Source of the DNA: Chitinolyticbacter meiyuanensis | GTDB taxonomy: Bacteria; Pseudomonadota; Gammaproteobacteria; Burkholderiales; Chitinibacteraceae | Reading direction: 5' to 3' | Length of the DNA: 64,000 bases | Assembly: GCF_008033135.1 (NCBI RefSeq) | Contig: NZ_CP041335.1 | Coordinates: 3,911,925 to 3,975,924 of the forward strand | Made by a program: the position numbers and the translations under genes | Notes under the pieces: generated by a model | What the model was told of the DNA's origin: nothing | Databases searched by the model: none | What the model saw: the letters and a program-made list of their open reading frames with translations, nothing else | Shown: one piece after another, positions 1 through 8,057 of the stretch | How positions within the stretch are numbered: position 1 is the first letter of the stretch | Layout: every line of letters begins with the position of its first letter

Positions 1-2
1 AC

Positions 3-38
3 ATCAACAAGGGCTTCGTCGACTACACCGGCCGCTGA
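3..38 (+). CDS. C-terminal tail of a gene cut by the left edge
   Basis: An open frame enters from the left edge and stops with TGA at 36-38, giving the last 11 residues (ending DYTGR). A strong hairpin follows 7 bases later, as expected at the end of a plus-strand transcription unit. The fragment is too short to assign a function. The frame choice rests only on the stop codon and the terminator behind it. Confidence 0.4.
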   Translation: MNKGFVDYTGR

Positions 39-45
39 CGCAGTT

Positions 46-70
46 GCGCAGCCGAGTCCCCCGGCTGCGC
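46..70. terminator. bidirectional terminator-like hairpin
   Basis: A perfect 9-bp stem (GCGCAGCCG at 46-54, CGGCTGCGC at 62-70) with a 7-base loop lies between the plus-strand gene ending at 38 and the minus-strand gene ending at 77. It can serve both convergent transcripts. There is no long T tract on either side. Confidence 0.6.
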
Positions 71-76
71 AGCTTC

Positions 77-1090
77 TCAGAACCCCGCCAGCACGATCTT
101 GCCAATGGCGCGTCCCGCTTCCAGCGTGACATGCGCGCGCCGCAGGTTCGCCGCGTTGATCGCGCCGTAGTGCTCGCCCACCGTGGTGCGCAACGCGCCA
201 GCATCGACCAGCCGTGCCACCTCGGTCAGCAACTGATGCTGCGCGATCATGTCCGGCGTCTGGAACATGGCGCGGGTGAACATGAACTCCTGCAGGAAGC
301 CCGCGCTCTTGGGCTTGAGCGGTTCCAGCCTCAGCGGCTGCGCGTTCTCGACGATGGTGACGATATTGCCCTGCGGCACGATCAGCTCGGCCATCGCCGC
401 CATATGGCCATCGGTATCGTTGAAGCACAGCACGTAATCCACGTACTTGAGCCCCAGCTGGCGCACCGCGGCCACCAGATCGCCACGGTGGTCGATCGCA
501 TGATCGGCGCCCAGCTTCAGCACCCAATCCCGGCTTTCTGGGCGCGAGGCGGTGGCGATCACGGTGAGGCCAGCCTGCTTGGCAAGCTGGATCGCGATGG
601 AGCCGACGCCGCCGGCCCCACCGATGATCAACGCCGTCTTGCCCGCATCGGTGCCATGGCGATCCACCCGGAGGCGATCGAACAGCGATTCCCATGCGGT
701 AATCGCCGTCAGCGGCAACGCGGCCGCCTCGGCGTAACCCAGCGTCCGCGGCTTGGCCGCAACGATGCGCTCGTCCACCAACTGGAATTCGGCATTGCTG
801 CCTGGCCGGGTGATATCGCCGGCGTAGTACACGGCATCACCCGGACGGAACAGCGTCACCTCGGGGCCAACGGCCTCGACCACGCCGGCGGCATCCCAGC
901 CCAGCACGCGCGGACTGGGTTCGACCTTGTCCTTGGGCGCGCGCACCTTGTAGTCCACCGGATTGACCGAGATCGCCTCGACGCGGACCAGCAGGTCGCG
1001 ACCGCTGGCCACGGGCTTGGGCAGGGTCACGTCGAGCAGTGCATCAGGATCGGTGATCGGCAGGTATCGGGTGAGGGCGACGGCTTTCAT
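77..1090 (-). CDS. zinc-independent MDR-family alcohol dehydrogenase / quinone oxidoreductase-like protein
   Basis: A 337-residue medium-chain dehydrogenase/reductase. It has an N-terminal GroES-like part (about 1-120, with PVDYK and VLGWDAAGVVEAVG) and a Rossmann NADPH domain with the nucleotide motif GGAGGVGS near residue 155. The Cys cluster for a structural zinc is absent, so it belongs with the zinc-binding-alcohol-dehydrogenase-like/quinone-reductase group, which reduces quinones or alpha,beta-unsaturated carbonyls with NAD(P)H. It is the last gene of a three-gene operon: its ATG overlaps the stop of the Old Yellow Enzyme gene by four bases. The context (OYE, SDR, LysR) suggests a role in handling electrophiles or quinones; the exact substrate is unknown. 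Confidence 0.85.
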   Translation of the reverse strand: MKAVALTRYLPITDPDALLDVTLPKPVASGRDLLVRVEAISVNPVDYKVRAPKDKVEPSPRVLGWDAAGVVEAVGPEVTLFRPGDAVYYAGDITRPGSNAEFQLVDERIVAAKPRTLGYAEAAALPLTAITAWESLFDRLRVDRHGTDAGKTALIIGGAGGVGSIAIQLAKQAGLTVIATASRPESRDWVLKLGADHAIDHRGDLVAAVRQLGLKYVDYVLCFNDTDGHMAAMAELIVPQGNIVTIVENAQPLRLEPLKPKSAGFLQEFMFTRAMFQTPDMIAQHQLLTEVARLVDAGALRTTVGEHYGAINAANLRRAHVTLEAGRAIGKIVLAGF

Positions 1091-2190
1091 GCGAGGGCTC
1101 CTTGGAAAGTCGGGTAACGGGTGTAGCCGGCGGCCGAGCCGCCGAACAGCGTGGTGGGGTCGAGCTCGGCGAGCGGCCAGTTGCGACGCAAGCGCTCGGG
1201 CAAATCCGGATTGGCCACGAAGGGCCGGCCGAAGGCGACGAGATCAGCCCAGCCGCGCGCCAGCACTGCGACGGCACGCTGGCGGTCGTAGCGACCGGCG
1301 ACGATCAACGCGCCAGCGAAACTCGCGCGCAGCCGGTCGCGGAATGCATCCGGCACCTGGGGTGCGTCGTCCCAGTCAGCCTCGGAAAGATGCAGGTAGG
1401 CCACCTTGCCGCTCAGCCAGGCAGCGGCAAGCGCGATGGTGTCGATGATGTCGGGGTCGGCCATGTCCTTGGCGGTGATGTAGGGCGCGAGCCGCACGCC
1501 GACGCGTTCGCCGCCGATCTCGGCCGCCACGGCCGCCACCACCTCCTGCAGGAAGCGCAGCCGGTTTTGCGGCGAACCGCCGTATTCGTCGTCGCGCCGA
1601 TTGCTGGTGCTGCGCAGGAACTGGTCGATCAGGTAGCCGTTGGCCGCGTGCAGCTCCACCCCATCGAACCCGGCATCGATCGCATTGCGCGCCGCCTGGC
1701 GGAAGTCGGCGACGATGCCGGCAATCTCCACGCGGGTCAGCGCCCGCGGCAGCGGGCAATCGAGCATGCGGCCCACGCCATCCGCATCGGCCACCCACAC
1801 CTGCGTGCCACGGGGCTGGATCGCAGACGGTGCCACCGGCTGGCCGCCGGCGTGGAACACCGGATGCGACACCCGGCCCACGTGCCAGATCTGATTGAAG
1901 ATGCGCCCGCCAGCGTGGTGCACGGCCGCGGTCACACCGCGCCAGCCGGCGATCTGCTCGGCGCTGTAAACCCCGGGGGTGAATGAGTAGCCCTGGGCCG
2001 AAGCGCTGATCTGCGTCGCCTCGGTGATGATGAGGCCAGCGCTGACGCGCTGGGCGTAGTACTCGGCCATCAGCGCGGTCGGCACATTGCCCGGCTGGGC
2101 GCTGCGGGCACGCGTCATCGGTGCCATCACGATGCGGTTGGGCAGGGTGAGCGGGCCCAGCGGCATGGGGGAAAACAGGTCGGTCGTCAT
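1087..2190 (-). CDS. Old Yellow Enzyme family alkene reductase (NemA-like)
   Basis: A 367-residue FMN-dependent ene-reductase with an eight-stranded TIM barrel. Visible signatures are the N-terminal LPNRIVMAPMTRAR, the ligand-binding HxxN pair followed by Tyr in ELHAANGYL, and the FMN-phosphate region AVAVLARGWADLVAFGRPFVANPDLP. The family uses NADPH to reduce activated C=C bonds, nitro groups or nitrate esters. The ATG at 2190 is chosen because it overlaps the upstream SDR stop (ATGA) and gives the usual family N-terminus; the frame is open further upstream but that part is antisense-like. It is translationally coupled at both ends in the SDR-OYE-MDR operon and probably controlled by the divergent LysR. 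Confidence 0.92.
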   Translation of the reverse strand: MTTDLFSPMPLGPLTLPNRIVMAPMTRARSAQPGNVPTALMAEYYAQRVSAGLIITEATQISASAQGYSFTPGVYSAEQIAGWRGVTAAVHHAGGRIFNQIWHVGRVSHPVFHAGGQPVAPSAIQPRGTQVWVADADGVGRMLDCPLPRALTRVEIAGIVADFRQAARNAIDAGFDGVELHAANGYLIDQFLRSTSNRRDDEYGGSPQNRLRFLQEVVAAVAAEIGGERVGVRLAPYITAKDMADPDIIDTIALAAAWLSGKVAYLHLSEADWDDAPQVPDAFRDRLRASFAGALIVAGRYDRQRAVAVLARGWADLVAFGRPFVANPDLPERLRRNWPLAELDPTTLFGGSAAGYTRYPTFQGALA

Positions 2191-2876
2191 AGCAGCGCAC
2201 CGCCTTCCAGATCGAGCACCGCACCGGTCATTGCCGGCTGCGTCAGCGCCAGCAGGTAGAGTTCGGCAAGGTCGGCCGGATCGACCACCTGCCCTGCGGG
2301 CAGGCCGGCAGCGATCGATGCGAGTTTGTCGTCGCGTGCGACGCCCTGGCCCCAGCTCTCGGTGGCAGTCACGCCGGGCGATACCACGTTGACGCGGCGC
2401 GGTGCCAGCTCCTTGGCGAGGTTGCGGCCCAGCGCCTCGGTGGCGGCGTTCAGCGTGGCCTTGGTGATGCCGCCGACGCTGGCCTTGCGCGCCAGCACGC
2501 CGGAGGTCAGCACGATGGCGGCATCGGGCGCCAGCTGCGGCAGCAACGCCTGCAGCAGCGCAATGGTGCCAAAGAACTTCACCTCGAAGCCCAGCCGCCA
2601 TTCGGCGAGGTCCGCCTCGGCAAAGCGCGGCGAGCCGATGCGGGCACCGGCGGTGAACACCACGCCATCCAGCAACGGCAGCGCTGCAAGCTGGGTGGCG
2701 AATTGCGCCGGCGCAACCAGGTCAAGCTGCACTGTCTGCGCCCCCGGCACCGTGGCCGCGCCGCGGCCGGCAGTCCAGGCCTCAGCGCCGGCAGCCAGCG
2801 CCGCCATGGCCACGGCCCGACCTATGCCCTGGGTGCCGCCGACCACCAGCAGCTTCCTGTTCAACAGACTGTTCAT
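2187..2876 (-). CDS. SDR-family protein lacking the catalytic Tyr/Lys
   Basis: A 229-residue short-chain dehydrogenase fold with the cofactor motif GGTQGIG at 13-19, an FTAG segment in place of NNAG, and the C-terminal RVNVVSPG turn. The usual YxxxK active site is not present: in the aligned segment (KASVGGITKATLNAATEAL) Lys139 occupies the Tyr position and Asn143 the Lys position. Such Tyr/Lys-less SDRs form a recurring subgroup, so this is probably a real family trait and not an error. The ATG at 2876 is preferred over a GTG at 2891 because a GGAG lies 9 bases before it. It is the first gene of the operon, with ATGA overlap to the OYE gene. Its catalytic competence is uncertain. Confidence 0.85.
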   Translation of the reverse strand: MNSLLNRKLLVVGGTQGIGRAVAMAALAAGAEAWTAGRGAATVPGAQTVQLDLVAPAQFATQLAALPLLDGVVFTAGARIGSPRFAEADLAEWRLGFEVKFFGTIALLQALLPQLAPDAAIVLTSGVLARKASVGGITKATLNAATEALGRNLAKELAPRRVNVVSPGVTATESWGQGVARDDKLASIAAGLPAGQVVDPADLAELYLLALTQPAMTGAVLDLEGGALL

Positions 2877-2939
2877 CAGTGCGCACTCCACGTGGGGATG
2901 TGCGCATGGTGCGCCTGCCGCTTCAGCGGAAAAAGCACA

Positions 2940-2956
2940 TAATCAACAAAACATTA
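2940..2956. promoter_or_regulatory. candidate LysR operator (TAAT-N9-ATTA)
   Basis: A TAAT/ATTA inverted repeat separated by nine bases lies in the 97-bp gap between the divergent LysR gene and the SDR operon. It has the T-N11-A geometry typical of LysR-type sites. The half-site TCAACA is also repeated directly inside and just after it. Assignment is by position and shape only. Confidence 0.5.
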
Positions 2957-2973
2957 TCAACAGGATTTTATGA

Positions 2974-3882
2974 ATGAAGGCCGAGCTGCCGAACTGGGAC
3001 TGGTTCCTGCGCATCGTCGAGCGTGGTTCGATTTCCGCCGCCGCGCGCGATCTCAACCAAAGCCCGGCCGCGCTGTCGATCGCGTTGAAGCGCCTGGAAA
3101 CCCAGCTTGGCGTGCGGCTGTTCCAGCGCAGTACGCGCCAGCTCTCGCTCACCAATGAGGGCGATATCTGGTATCGCAGCGCCCGTGCCGCACAGACTGC
3201 GCTCGACCAGGGGCGGGAGGCGCTGCGCGAGGTGAAGGGGGAGCTTGCCGGACCGCTGCGGCTATCCGCGCCGTCCGATTTCGGTCGGCAATACGTGCTC
3301 GATTGGGTGGACGAGTTCGTCGCCCGCCATCCGGCGGTGGAGCCGGCGCTGACGCTGTCGGACGCCATCGACAACCTCGTCGCCGACTCGATCGACCTCG
3401 CCTTCCGCTACGGCCAGCCGCGCGATGCCGCCGTGGTCGCCACGGCGTTGGTGCCGGACAACCGCCGCATCGTCGTCGCCAGCCCCGGCTATTGGTCGCG
3501 CCGGCCACCGCCGCGCCATCCGGCCGAGCTTGCCGAGCACGACTGCCTGGCCTTCAGCATCCGCGATACGCCGCACACCGCCTGGCAGTTCGGCGATGAC
3601 GACAGCAGGCTCCGGGTGCAGGTGCAGCCGCGCCGCCACAGCAACGATGGCGCGTTGGTCAGCGAATGGGCACGCCGTGGCTGGGGCGTGGCCTACAAGT
3701 CGCGACTGGATGTGGCGAGCGATCTCGCCGAGGGGAGGCTGGTCGCAGCACTGGAAGACTGGCAGACCGAGCCGACGCCGCTCTATCTGGTGCGGCATGG
3801 CGGCCGGCTGCTGCCAGCGCGACTGCGCGCGTTCTGGGATTTCTGCGTGGACAAGATGGCAGGTGGGCCAGAGCGAGCCTAG
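2974..3882 (+). CDS. LysR-family transcriptional regulator
   Basis: A 302-residue regulator with an N-terminal winged helix-turn-helix (about 1-62, including RGSISAAARDLNQSPAALS and LETQLGVRLFQRSTRQLSLT) and a periplasmic-binding-like effector domain. It resembles the CrgA/DsdC-like LysR group that often diverges from small oxidoreductase operons. The start at 2974 has AGGA eight bases upstream. It is transcribed away from the SDR-OYE-MDR operon across a short gap with a LysR-type palindrome, so it most likely controls that operon and itself. The inducer is not predictable from sequence. Confidence 0.9.
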   Translation: MKAELPNWDWFLRIVERGSISAAARDLNQSPAALSIALKRLETQLGVRLFQRSTRQLSLTNEGDIWYRSARAAQTALDQGREALREVKGELAGPLRLSAPSDFGRQYVLDWVDEFVARHPAVEPALTLSDAIDNLVADSIDLAFRYGQPRDAAVVATALVPDNRRIVVASPGYWSRRPPPRHPAELAEHDCLAFSIRDTPHTAWQFGDDDSRLRVQVQPRRHSNDGALVSEWARRGWGVAYKSRLDVASDLAEGRLVAALEDWQTEPTPLYLVRHGGRLLPARLRAFWDFCVDKMAGGPERA

Positions 3883-3897
3883 CCCACCATCCGCGCA

Positions 3898-4251
3898 CTA
3901 CCGCAAGATCTCGACGTGATCGATGTCGACGTCGGTGCTGAACAGGCCGCGATCGACCTCGCCGGTCAGCCGCAGCCGGGTGGTCGGGCCGATGTCCTGC
4001 GTCGGCAGATCCTTGGCATCGATCTCGACCTGGATGGTGCCGCTGTCGTCGCGGAACTCGTAGTGATCCTTGTCGAGCTTGCGCACCAGATGGCCTTCCA
4101 GCCGCACCGGGGTGTCGTCAGGCGCCTGCGCCGCCGCGGCGGCCGTGGTTGGTGCAGCCTCCTTGCCGGGGCCGACCCAGGCGGCAAAGACGGGCGAGGT
4201 GCCCAGTGCCACGGTGGCTGCCGCCGCCAACATCACTCGGATCGCAATCAT
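3898..4251 (-). CDS. periplasmic BOF-domain protein of the YgiW/YdeI family
   Basis: A 117-residue protein with a Sec signal peptide (about 1-24, cleaving after VFA) and a single OB-fold BOF domain (about 45-117; HLVRKLDKDHYEFRDDSG, then IDAKDLP and VDIDHVEIL). YgiW/YdeI proteins are small periplasmic stress-tolerance proteins with no known enzymatic activity. The ATG at 4251 follows GGGAG at good spacing; a longer frame starting at 4377 would lack a signal peptide at its N-terminus. The gene is convergent with the LysR gene and lies downstream of the asparaginase gene on the same strand, so co-transcription is possible. Confidence 0.85.
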   Translation of the reverse strand: MIAIRVMLAAAATVALGTSPVFAAWVGPGKEAAPTTAAAAAQAPDDTPVRLEGHLVRKLDKDHYEFRDDSGTIQVEIDAKDLPTQDIGPTTRLRLTGEVDRGLFSTDVDIDHVEILR

Positions 4252-4373
4252 GGTGTGCTCCCAAGAAAAGATGCCCGTTGGAAAACAGCTGCGGCCCGGC
4301 AGTTCCGCCGGTGGGAAAACCACCGAAACGACCACGGAAGCGCGTGGCTCCCGTGATGCGGATGCACAAGCGC

Positions 4374-5441
4374 TCAATACACCTCGAACATGCGCTGGAT
4401 ATCCTTGGTGTCGCGGGTCTTGGTCAGCGCCAGCATCAGCAGGATGCGCGCCTTCTGCGCATTGAGGTTGTCGGCGGCGACGAAATCGAGCTCGTCGTCG
4501 TTGGCTTCGCCGTTGCGCGCGGTGATGCCGCTGCCGGTGCGCGAGCTGCGCACGATCACCACGCCCTTGGCGCGTGCCTCCTTCAGCGCCTCCTTCACCG
4601 GGGTGGCGAGGCTGCCATTCCCGGTGCCGGCGTGCACCAGGCCCGCATCGCCACCGGCGACAAAGGCGTCGATCGGCGTACGCTTGGCGTTGGCATAGCC
4701 GTAGACAATGTCGACTTCGGGCAGCTTGACGAGCTTGCTGACGTCGAACTCGGTATCGACCGTATGCTTGCGCGCGGTGGCACGGTAGAACACCGGCTTG
4801 CCGCGCACCACGTAACCGAGGTTGCCCATGTCCGGCGCGCGAAAGGTGTTGGCCAGCATGGTGTTGCTCTTGGTCACTTCGCGCGCGCCCTGGATCTCGT
4901 CATTCAGCGCCACCAGCACGCCACGGCCCTGCGCATCCTTGCTGCCGGCAATGCCCACGGCGTTGTAGAGATTGATCGGGCCATCGGCGCTGATCGCGGT
5001 AGCCGGGCGCATTGCGCCGACGATCACCACCGGCTTCTTGCTCTTGACCACCAGGTTGAGGAAGTACGCTGTCTCCTCGATGGTGTCGGTCCCGTGGGTG
5101 ATGACGATGCCGTCCACGTTCGACTGCTTGAGCAGCTCATTCACCCGCTTGGCGAGCTTGAGCCAGTGATCATTGGTCATGTTCTCGCTGGCGATCTGGA
5201 ACACCTGCTCGCCGCTGACATTGGCGATGGTCTTCATTTCCGGCACGGCCTCGATCAGCTTGTCCACGCCGAGCTTGGCGGCGGTATAGCCGACCGTGGT
5301 GGTGCTGGTGGCGCCTGTGCCGGCGATGGTGCCGCCGGTGGCGAGGATGGTCACATTGGGCAGGCTGTCGGCATGGCTGAATGCGGCTGCGCCGAGGAAG
5401 GCCACGGCAGCGCCGTAGCGGGCAAGACGAGTTGCATACAT
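4374..5441 (-). CDS. ansB: type II (periplasmic) L-asparaginase
   Basis: A 355-residue enzyme that hydrolyses L-asparagine, and often glutamine, to the acid plus ammonia. A signal peptide occupies about residues 1-25 (cleavage after SHA). Both catalytic Thr signatures are present: ATGGTIAG (Thr at about 35) and HGTDTIEETA. Length and the C-terminal RMFEVY ending match the AnsB type. AGGAG lies 10 bases before the ATG. It stands as a single gene or with the BOF gene behind it. The 282-bp region upstream, shared with the divergent grxC gene, holds both promoters, but I could not single out convincing -35/-10 pairs. Confidence 0.95.
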   Translation of the reverse strand: MYATRLARYGAAVAFLGAAAFSHADSLPNVTILATGGTIAGTGATSTTTVGYTAAKLGVDKLIEAVPEMKTIANVSGEQVFQIASENMTNDHWLKLAKRVNELLKQSNVDGIVITHGTDTIEETAYFLNLVVKSKKPVVIVGAMRPATAISADGPINLYNAVGIAGSKDAQGRGVLVALNDEIQGAREVTKSNTMLANTFRAPDMGNLGYVVRGKPVFYRATARKHTVDTEFDVSKLVKLPEVDIVYGYANAKRTPIDAFVAGGDAGLVHAGTGNGSLATPVKEALKEARAKGVVIVRSSRTGSGITARNGEANDDELDFVAADNLNAQKARILLMLALTKTRDTKDIQRMFEVY

Positions 5442-5723
5442 GGGGTGTCATCTCCTGTCGGGGGCCGCCGGGCTCGTAGCCAGGCGGTCTGGATGCCGCC
5501 CGTGCGGCGGCGGGATGAGCATGCGCGCCGCCGACGCCGTCACGGAATTGCCATAAATCCCGATGGGGAAAGGCCTTACAACACATAAAGGATGCAGAAA
5601 GCTTCATCGCAGCACAGCAACGCGACATCGTGGTGCAGCGTAGGCAACGGGTCGACAGGGCTTGAGATTGCCGGCAACGGCCGCAACTAAGCAGGAATCG
5701 GGCGCCAAGCGCATGGAGTGAAG

Positions 5724-5984
5724 ATGAACAAGGTCTTGATGTACAGCACTGGCATATGCCCCTACTGCGTGATGGCCGAGCGGCTGTTGACGCAGCGTGG
5801 CGTGGACGCCATCGAGAAGATCCGCGTCGATCTGGAACCCAACCGACGCGAAGAGATGATGCAGAAGACCGGCCGGCGCACGGTGCCGCAGATCTATATC
5901 GGCGACACCCACGTCGGTGGCTATGACGATCTGGCCGCGCTCGACCGCGCTGGTGGGCTCGTTCCGCTGCTTGAAAACCAGTGA
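5724..5984 (+). CDS. grxC: glutaredoxin 3
   Basis: An 86-residue glutaredoxin with the dithiol active site C12-P-Y-C15, the cis-Pro TVPQIYIG loop and the GGYDDLAAL glutathione-binding helix. It reduces disulfides and mixed disulfides in the cytoplasm using glutathione. The ATG at 5724 is chosen over the GTG at 5718 because GGAG sits five bases before it and would overlap the GTG. The order grxC-secB-gpsA matches that of enterobacteria, which supports the call. Confidence 0.95.
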   Translation: MNKVLMYSTGICPYCVMAERLLTQRGVDAIEKIRVDLEPNRREEMMQKTGRRTVPQIYIGDTHVGGYDDLAALDRAGGLVPLLENQ

Positions 5985-6016
5985 TCGGCGCGCGGCTGCG
6001 CGCTGGTTACTCGTCA

Positions 6017-6037
6017 CGGAATCATGCGATGATTCCG
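6017..6037. other. intergenic hairpin between grxC and secB
   Basis: A perfect 9-bp inverted repeat (CGGAATCAT at 6017-6025, ATGATTCCG at 6029-6037) with a 3-base loop lies in the 115-bp grxC-secB gap. It has no T tract, so it may be an attenuating or RNA-stabilising stem rather than a full terminator. A second short GCGCGC stem lies at 5988-6003. Confidence 0.45.
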
Positions 6038-6099
6038 GCCACGTGAGGGCGGCACCAGACTGCCCACCTCTACACACACACTGAATGAAGGGAATCGCG

Positions 6100-6585
6100 A
6101 TGAGCGAACAGGAACAGCAAGAACAATCGCAACAACCGGTCTTTGCCATCCAGAAGCTGTACGTGAAGGACATCTCGCTGGAAGCACCGAACACCCCGCA
6201 AGCGTTCATGGAGCAGGAACAGCCGGAATTCAACATCCAGTTCCGCAACAACGCCAAGAGCTTCGACAACGGTTTCTATGAAGCCGCGCTCACCGTGACC
6301 GCCACTGCCAAGGCCGAAGACCGTACGCTGTTCCTGGTCGAGATCACCCAGGCTGGCCTCTTCAGCATCGAGAACATTCCGGAAGGCGAACTCGACCCGC
6401 TGCTCGGCATCGGTTGCCCCAGCATCCTGTTCCCCTACCTGCGTGAAGCCGTCAGCGATCTGACCACCCGCGCCGGCTTCCCGCCGCTGCTGCTGCAGCC
6501 GATCAACTTCGAAGCGATCTACCTGCAACAACGTCAGGCCCAGGCCGCGCAAGAAGCCAATGGCGAAGCGCAGACCACGCACTGA
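6100..6585 (+). CDS. secB: protein-export chaperone SecB
   Basis: A 161-residue SecB. The conserved core is present: FAIQKLYVKDISLEAPN, the LTVTATAKAEDRTLFLVEITQAGLF strands in two parts, and the C-terminal FPYLREAVSDLTTRAGFPPLLLQPINF signature. SecB is a homotetrameric cytosolic chaperone that holds precursor proteins unfolded and passes them to SecA. The ATG at 6100 has GGGA seven bases upstream; an upstream GTG in frame (6085) has no such site. It overlaps the next gene by 26 bases. Confidence 0.97.
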   Translation: MSEQEQQEQSQQPVFAIQKLYVKDISLEAPNTPQAFMEQEQPEFNIQFRNNAKSFDNGFYEAALTVTATAKAEDRTLFLVEITQAGLFSIENIPEGELDPLLGIGCPSILFPYLREAVSDLTTRAGFPPLLLQPINFEAIYLQQRQAQAAQEANGEAQTTH

Positions 6586-7012
6586 GGTGTGTTTGCTGCT
6601 GGCCTGCGCGCTGGTCGCGCAGGCAGCCCACGCCCTCGAATTCCGCAGCGCTGCCCGCCATGGCGTGGTGCTGTACCAGCAACCCGCCGATACCGCCGCC
6701 AAGCAGTTCGTGATCAGCCGCGGCTCGCCGCTGGAGATCCTCGCCACGCAGGATGGCTGGCTGCGCGTGCGTGATCGCGCCGGCGCTATCGCCTGGGTGA
6801 AAGCCACGGACGTCAGCCCGGTGCAGACGGTGGAAGTGCTCAAGGCCACCACCCTCTACAGCAAGCCCGACACCGCCGCGCCCGCTGCCTTCAAGGCCGC
6901 CGCCGGCCTTGTGCTCACCCTCGTCGAGAACAGCCGCAACGGCTGGCTGCGCGTGAAGCACCAGGGCGGCCAGGAAGGCTACGTCCGTATCGAACAAGTG
7001 TGGGGCGCATGA
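6560..7012 (+). CDS. secreted SH3-like domain protein
   Basis: A 150-residue protein with an N-terminal signal sequence (about 1-25, cleaving after AHA) and two bacterial SH3-like repeats (about 28-85 and 90-148), each with the GWLRV core (DGWLRVRDRAG and NGWLRVKHQGG). Such domains bind peptidoglycan or act as small adaptors in the periplasm. The gene overlaps secB by 26 bases and its stop overlaps the gpsA start (ATGA), so all three are translationally coupled. Its link to export or lipid synthesis is unknown. A second SH3 protein of similar layout lies at 48688. Confidence 0.85.
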   Translation: MAKRRPRTEVCLLLACALVAQAAHALEFRSAARHGVVLYQQPADTAAKQFVISRGSPLEILATQDGWLRVRDRAGAIAWVKATDVSPVQTVEVLKATTLYSKPDTAAPAAFKAAAGLVLTLVENSRNGWLRVKHQGGQEGYVRIEQVWGA

Positions 7013-7995
7013 AGATCGCCGTACTTGGCGCGGGAGCCTGGGGCACCGCGCTTGCCATCCGCTTTGCCGATCGCCAGCCGGTCACCCTGTGGACCCGTGA
7101 TGCCGAACAGGCTGCCAGCATGGCCGCCACGCGCGACAACGCGCGCTACCTGCCGGACGCGCCCTTCCCCGCCAACCTCGACGTTACTGCCGATCTGGCC
7201 AACGCCATTGCCGACGCCAGGACCATCCTGATCGTCACACCGATGGCTGGACTGCGCGGCACGCTCAAGGCGCTGACCGCACTTGGCAACCATGCCCCGG
7301 TGCTGTGGGCCTGCAAGGGGCTGGAAGCGGGCACCATGCTGTTCCCGCATCAGGTCGCCGAGGAAGAACTGCCGGCCGACGTGGCTCGCGGCATGCTGTC
7401 CGGCCCCAGTTTTGCGCAGGAAGTGGCAGCCGGCCGGCCGGCCGCCGTGACCATCGCTGCTGAAGACGCCGAATTCGCCCGCGCCACGGTCGAGGCGCTC
7501 AACACCCATGTGCTGCGGCTCTACGCCAGCGACGACCTGATCGGCGTAGAGATCGGCGCCGCGGTGAAGAACGTGATGGCGATCGCCGCTGGCGTGTGCG
7601 ATGGCCTGAACTACGGCCTCAACGCCCGCGCCGCGCTGTTGACGCGTGGCCTCGCCGAGATGGCACGCTTTGGTGCCGCCGTCGGCGCCAAGCCGGAAAC
7701 CTTCATGGGCCTCGCGGGCATCGGCGACCTGATGCTCACCGCCACCGGTGATCTGTCGCGCAACCGCCGCGTCGGTTTGCTGCTGGCGCAGGGCCTGAGC
7801 CTCGCCGACATCCTGAAGAACCTCGGCCATGTCGCCGAAGGCGTGCCGACCGCGCGCGAAGTGCTGCGTCAGGCCGAGGTACTCGGCGTCGACATGCCGC
7901 TCACCCGCGCCGTATGCCGGACCTTGTTCGACGAGGTGCCGGTTGCCGACATCGTCGACGAGCTGATGGGGCGAGCGCCAAAGATGGAATGCTGA
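7009..7995 (+). CDS. gpsA: NAD(P)-dependent glycerol-3-phosphate dehydrogenase
   Basis: A 328-residue cytoplasmic enzyme that reduces dihydroxyacetone phosphate to sn-glycerol 3-phosphate for phospholipid synthesis. The Rossmann motif GAGAWG is at 7-12, the substrate segment SGPSFAQEVA is mid-protein, and the catalytic Lys lies in EIGAAVKNVMAIAAG. The C-terminal GLAGIGDLMLT motif is intact. The ATG at 7009 overlaps the previous stop; an earlier in-frame GTG (7000) is less likely. It ends the grxC-secB operon, followed by a strong terminator. Confidence 0.96.
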   Translation: MKIAVLGAGAWGTALAIRFADRQPVTLWTRDAEQAASMAATRDNARYLPDAPFPANLDVTADLANAIADARTILIVTPMAGLRGTLKALTALGNHAPVLWACKGLEAGTMLFPHQVAEEELPADVARGMLSGPSFAQEVAAGRPAAVTIAAEDAEFARATVEALNTHVLRLYASDDLIGVEIGAAVKNVMAIAAGVCDGLNYGLNARAALLTRGLAEMARFGAAVGAKPETFMGLAGIGDLMLTATGDLSRNRRVGLLLAQGLSLADILKNLGHVAEGVPTAREVLRQAEVLGVDMPLTRAVCRTLFDEVPVADIVDELMGRAPKMEC

Positions 7996-8001
7996 TCGAT
8001 C

Positions 8002-8048
8002 AGCCCCCATGAAAAAGCCGGCACAGCGCCGGCTTTTTCATGGGGGCT
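8002..8048. terminator. strong bidirectional rho-independent terminator
   Basis: A perfect 21-bp stem (8002-8022 with 8028-8048) around the loop ACAGC carries an A5 run on the left arm and a T5 run on the right arm next to a GCCGGC core. It lies between gpsA (plus) and the convergent gene ending at 8058, so it can stop transcription from both sides. Confidence 0.93.
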
Positions 8049-8057
8049 CACCGGCCA

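Noticed and set aside
4310..4324. GGTGG-GAAAA-CCACC hairpin between asparaginase and BOF gene
   Set aside because: The stem is only 5 bp and has no T tract; it is too weak to call a terminator.
4149..5588. 479-codon plus-strand open frame across the asparaginase
   Set aside because: The minus strand has both catalytic threonine motifs of asparaginase. The plus frame is His/Gly-rich with no start signal.
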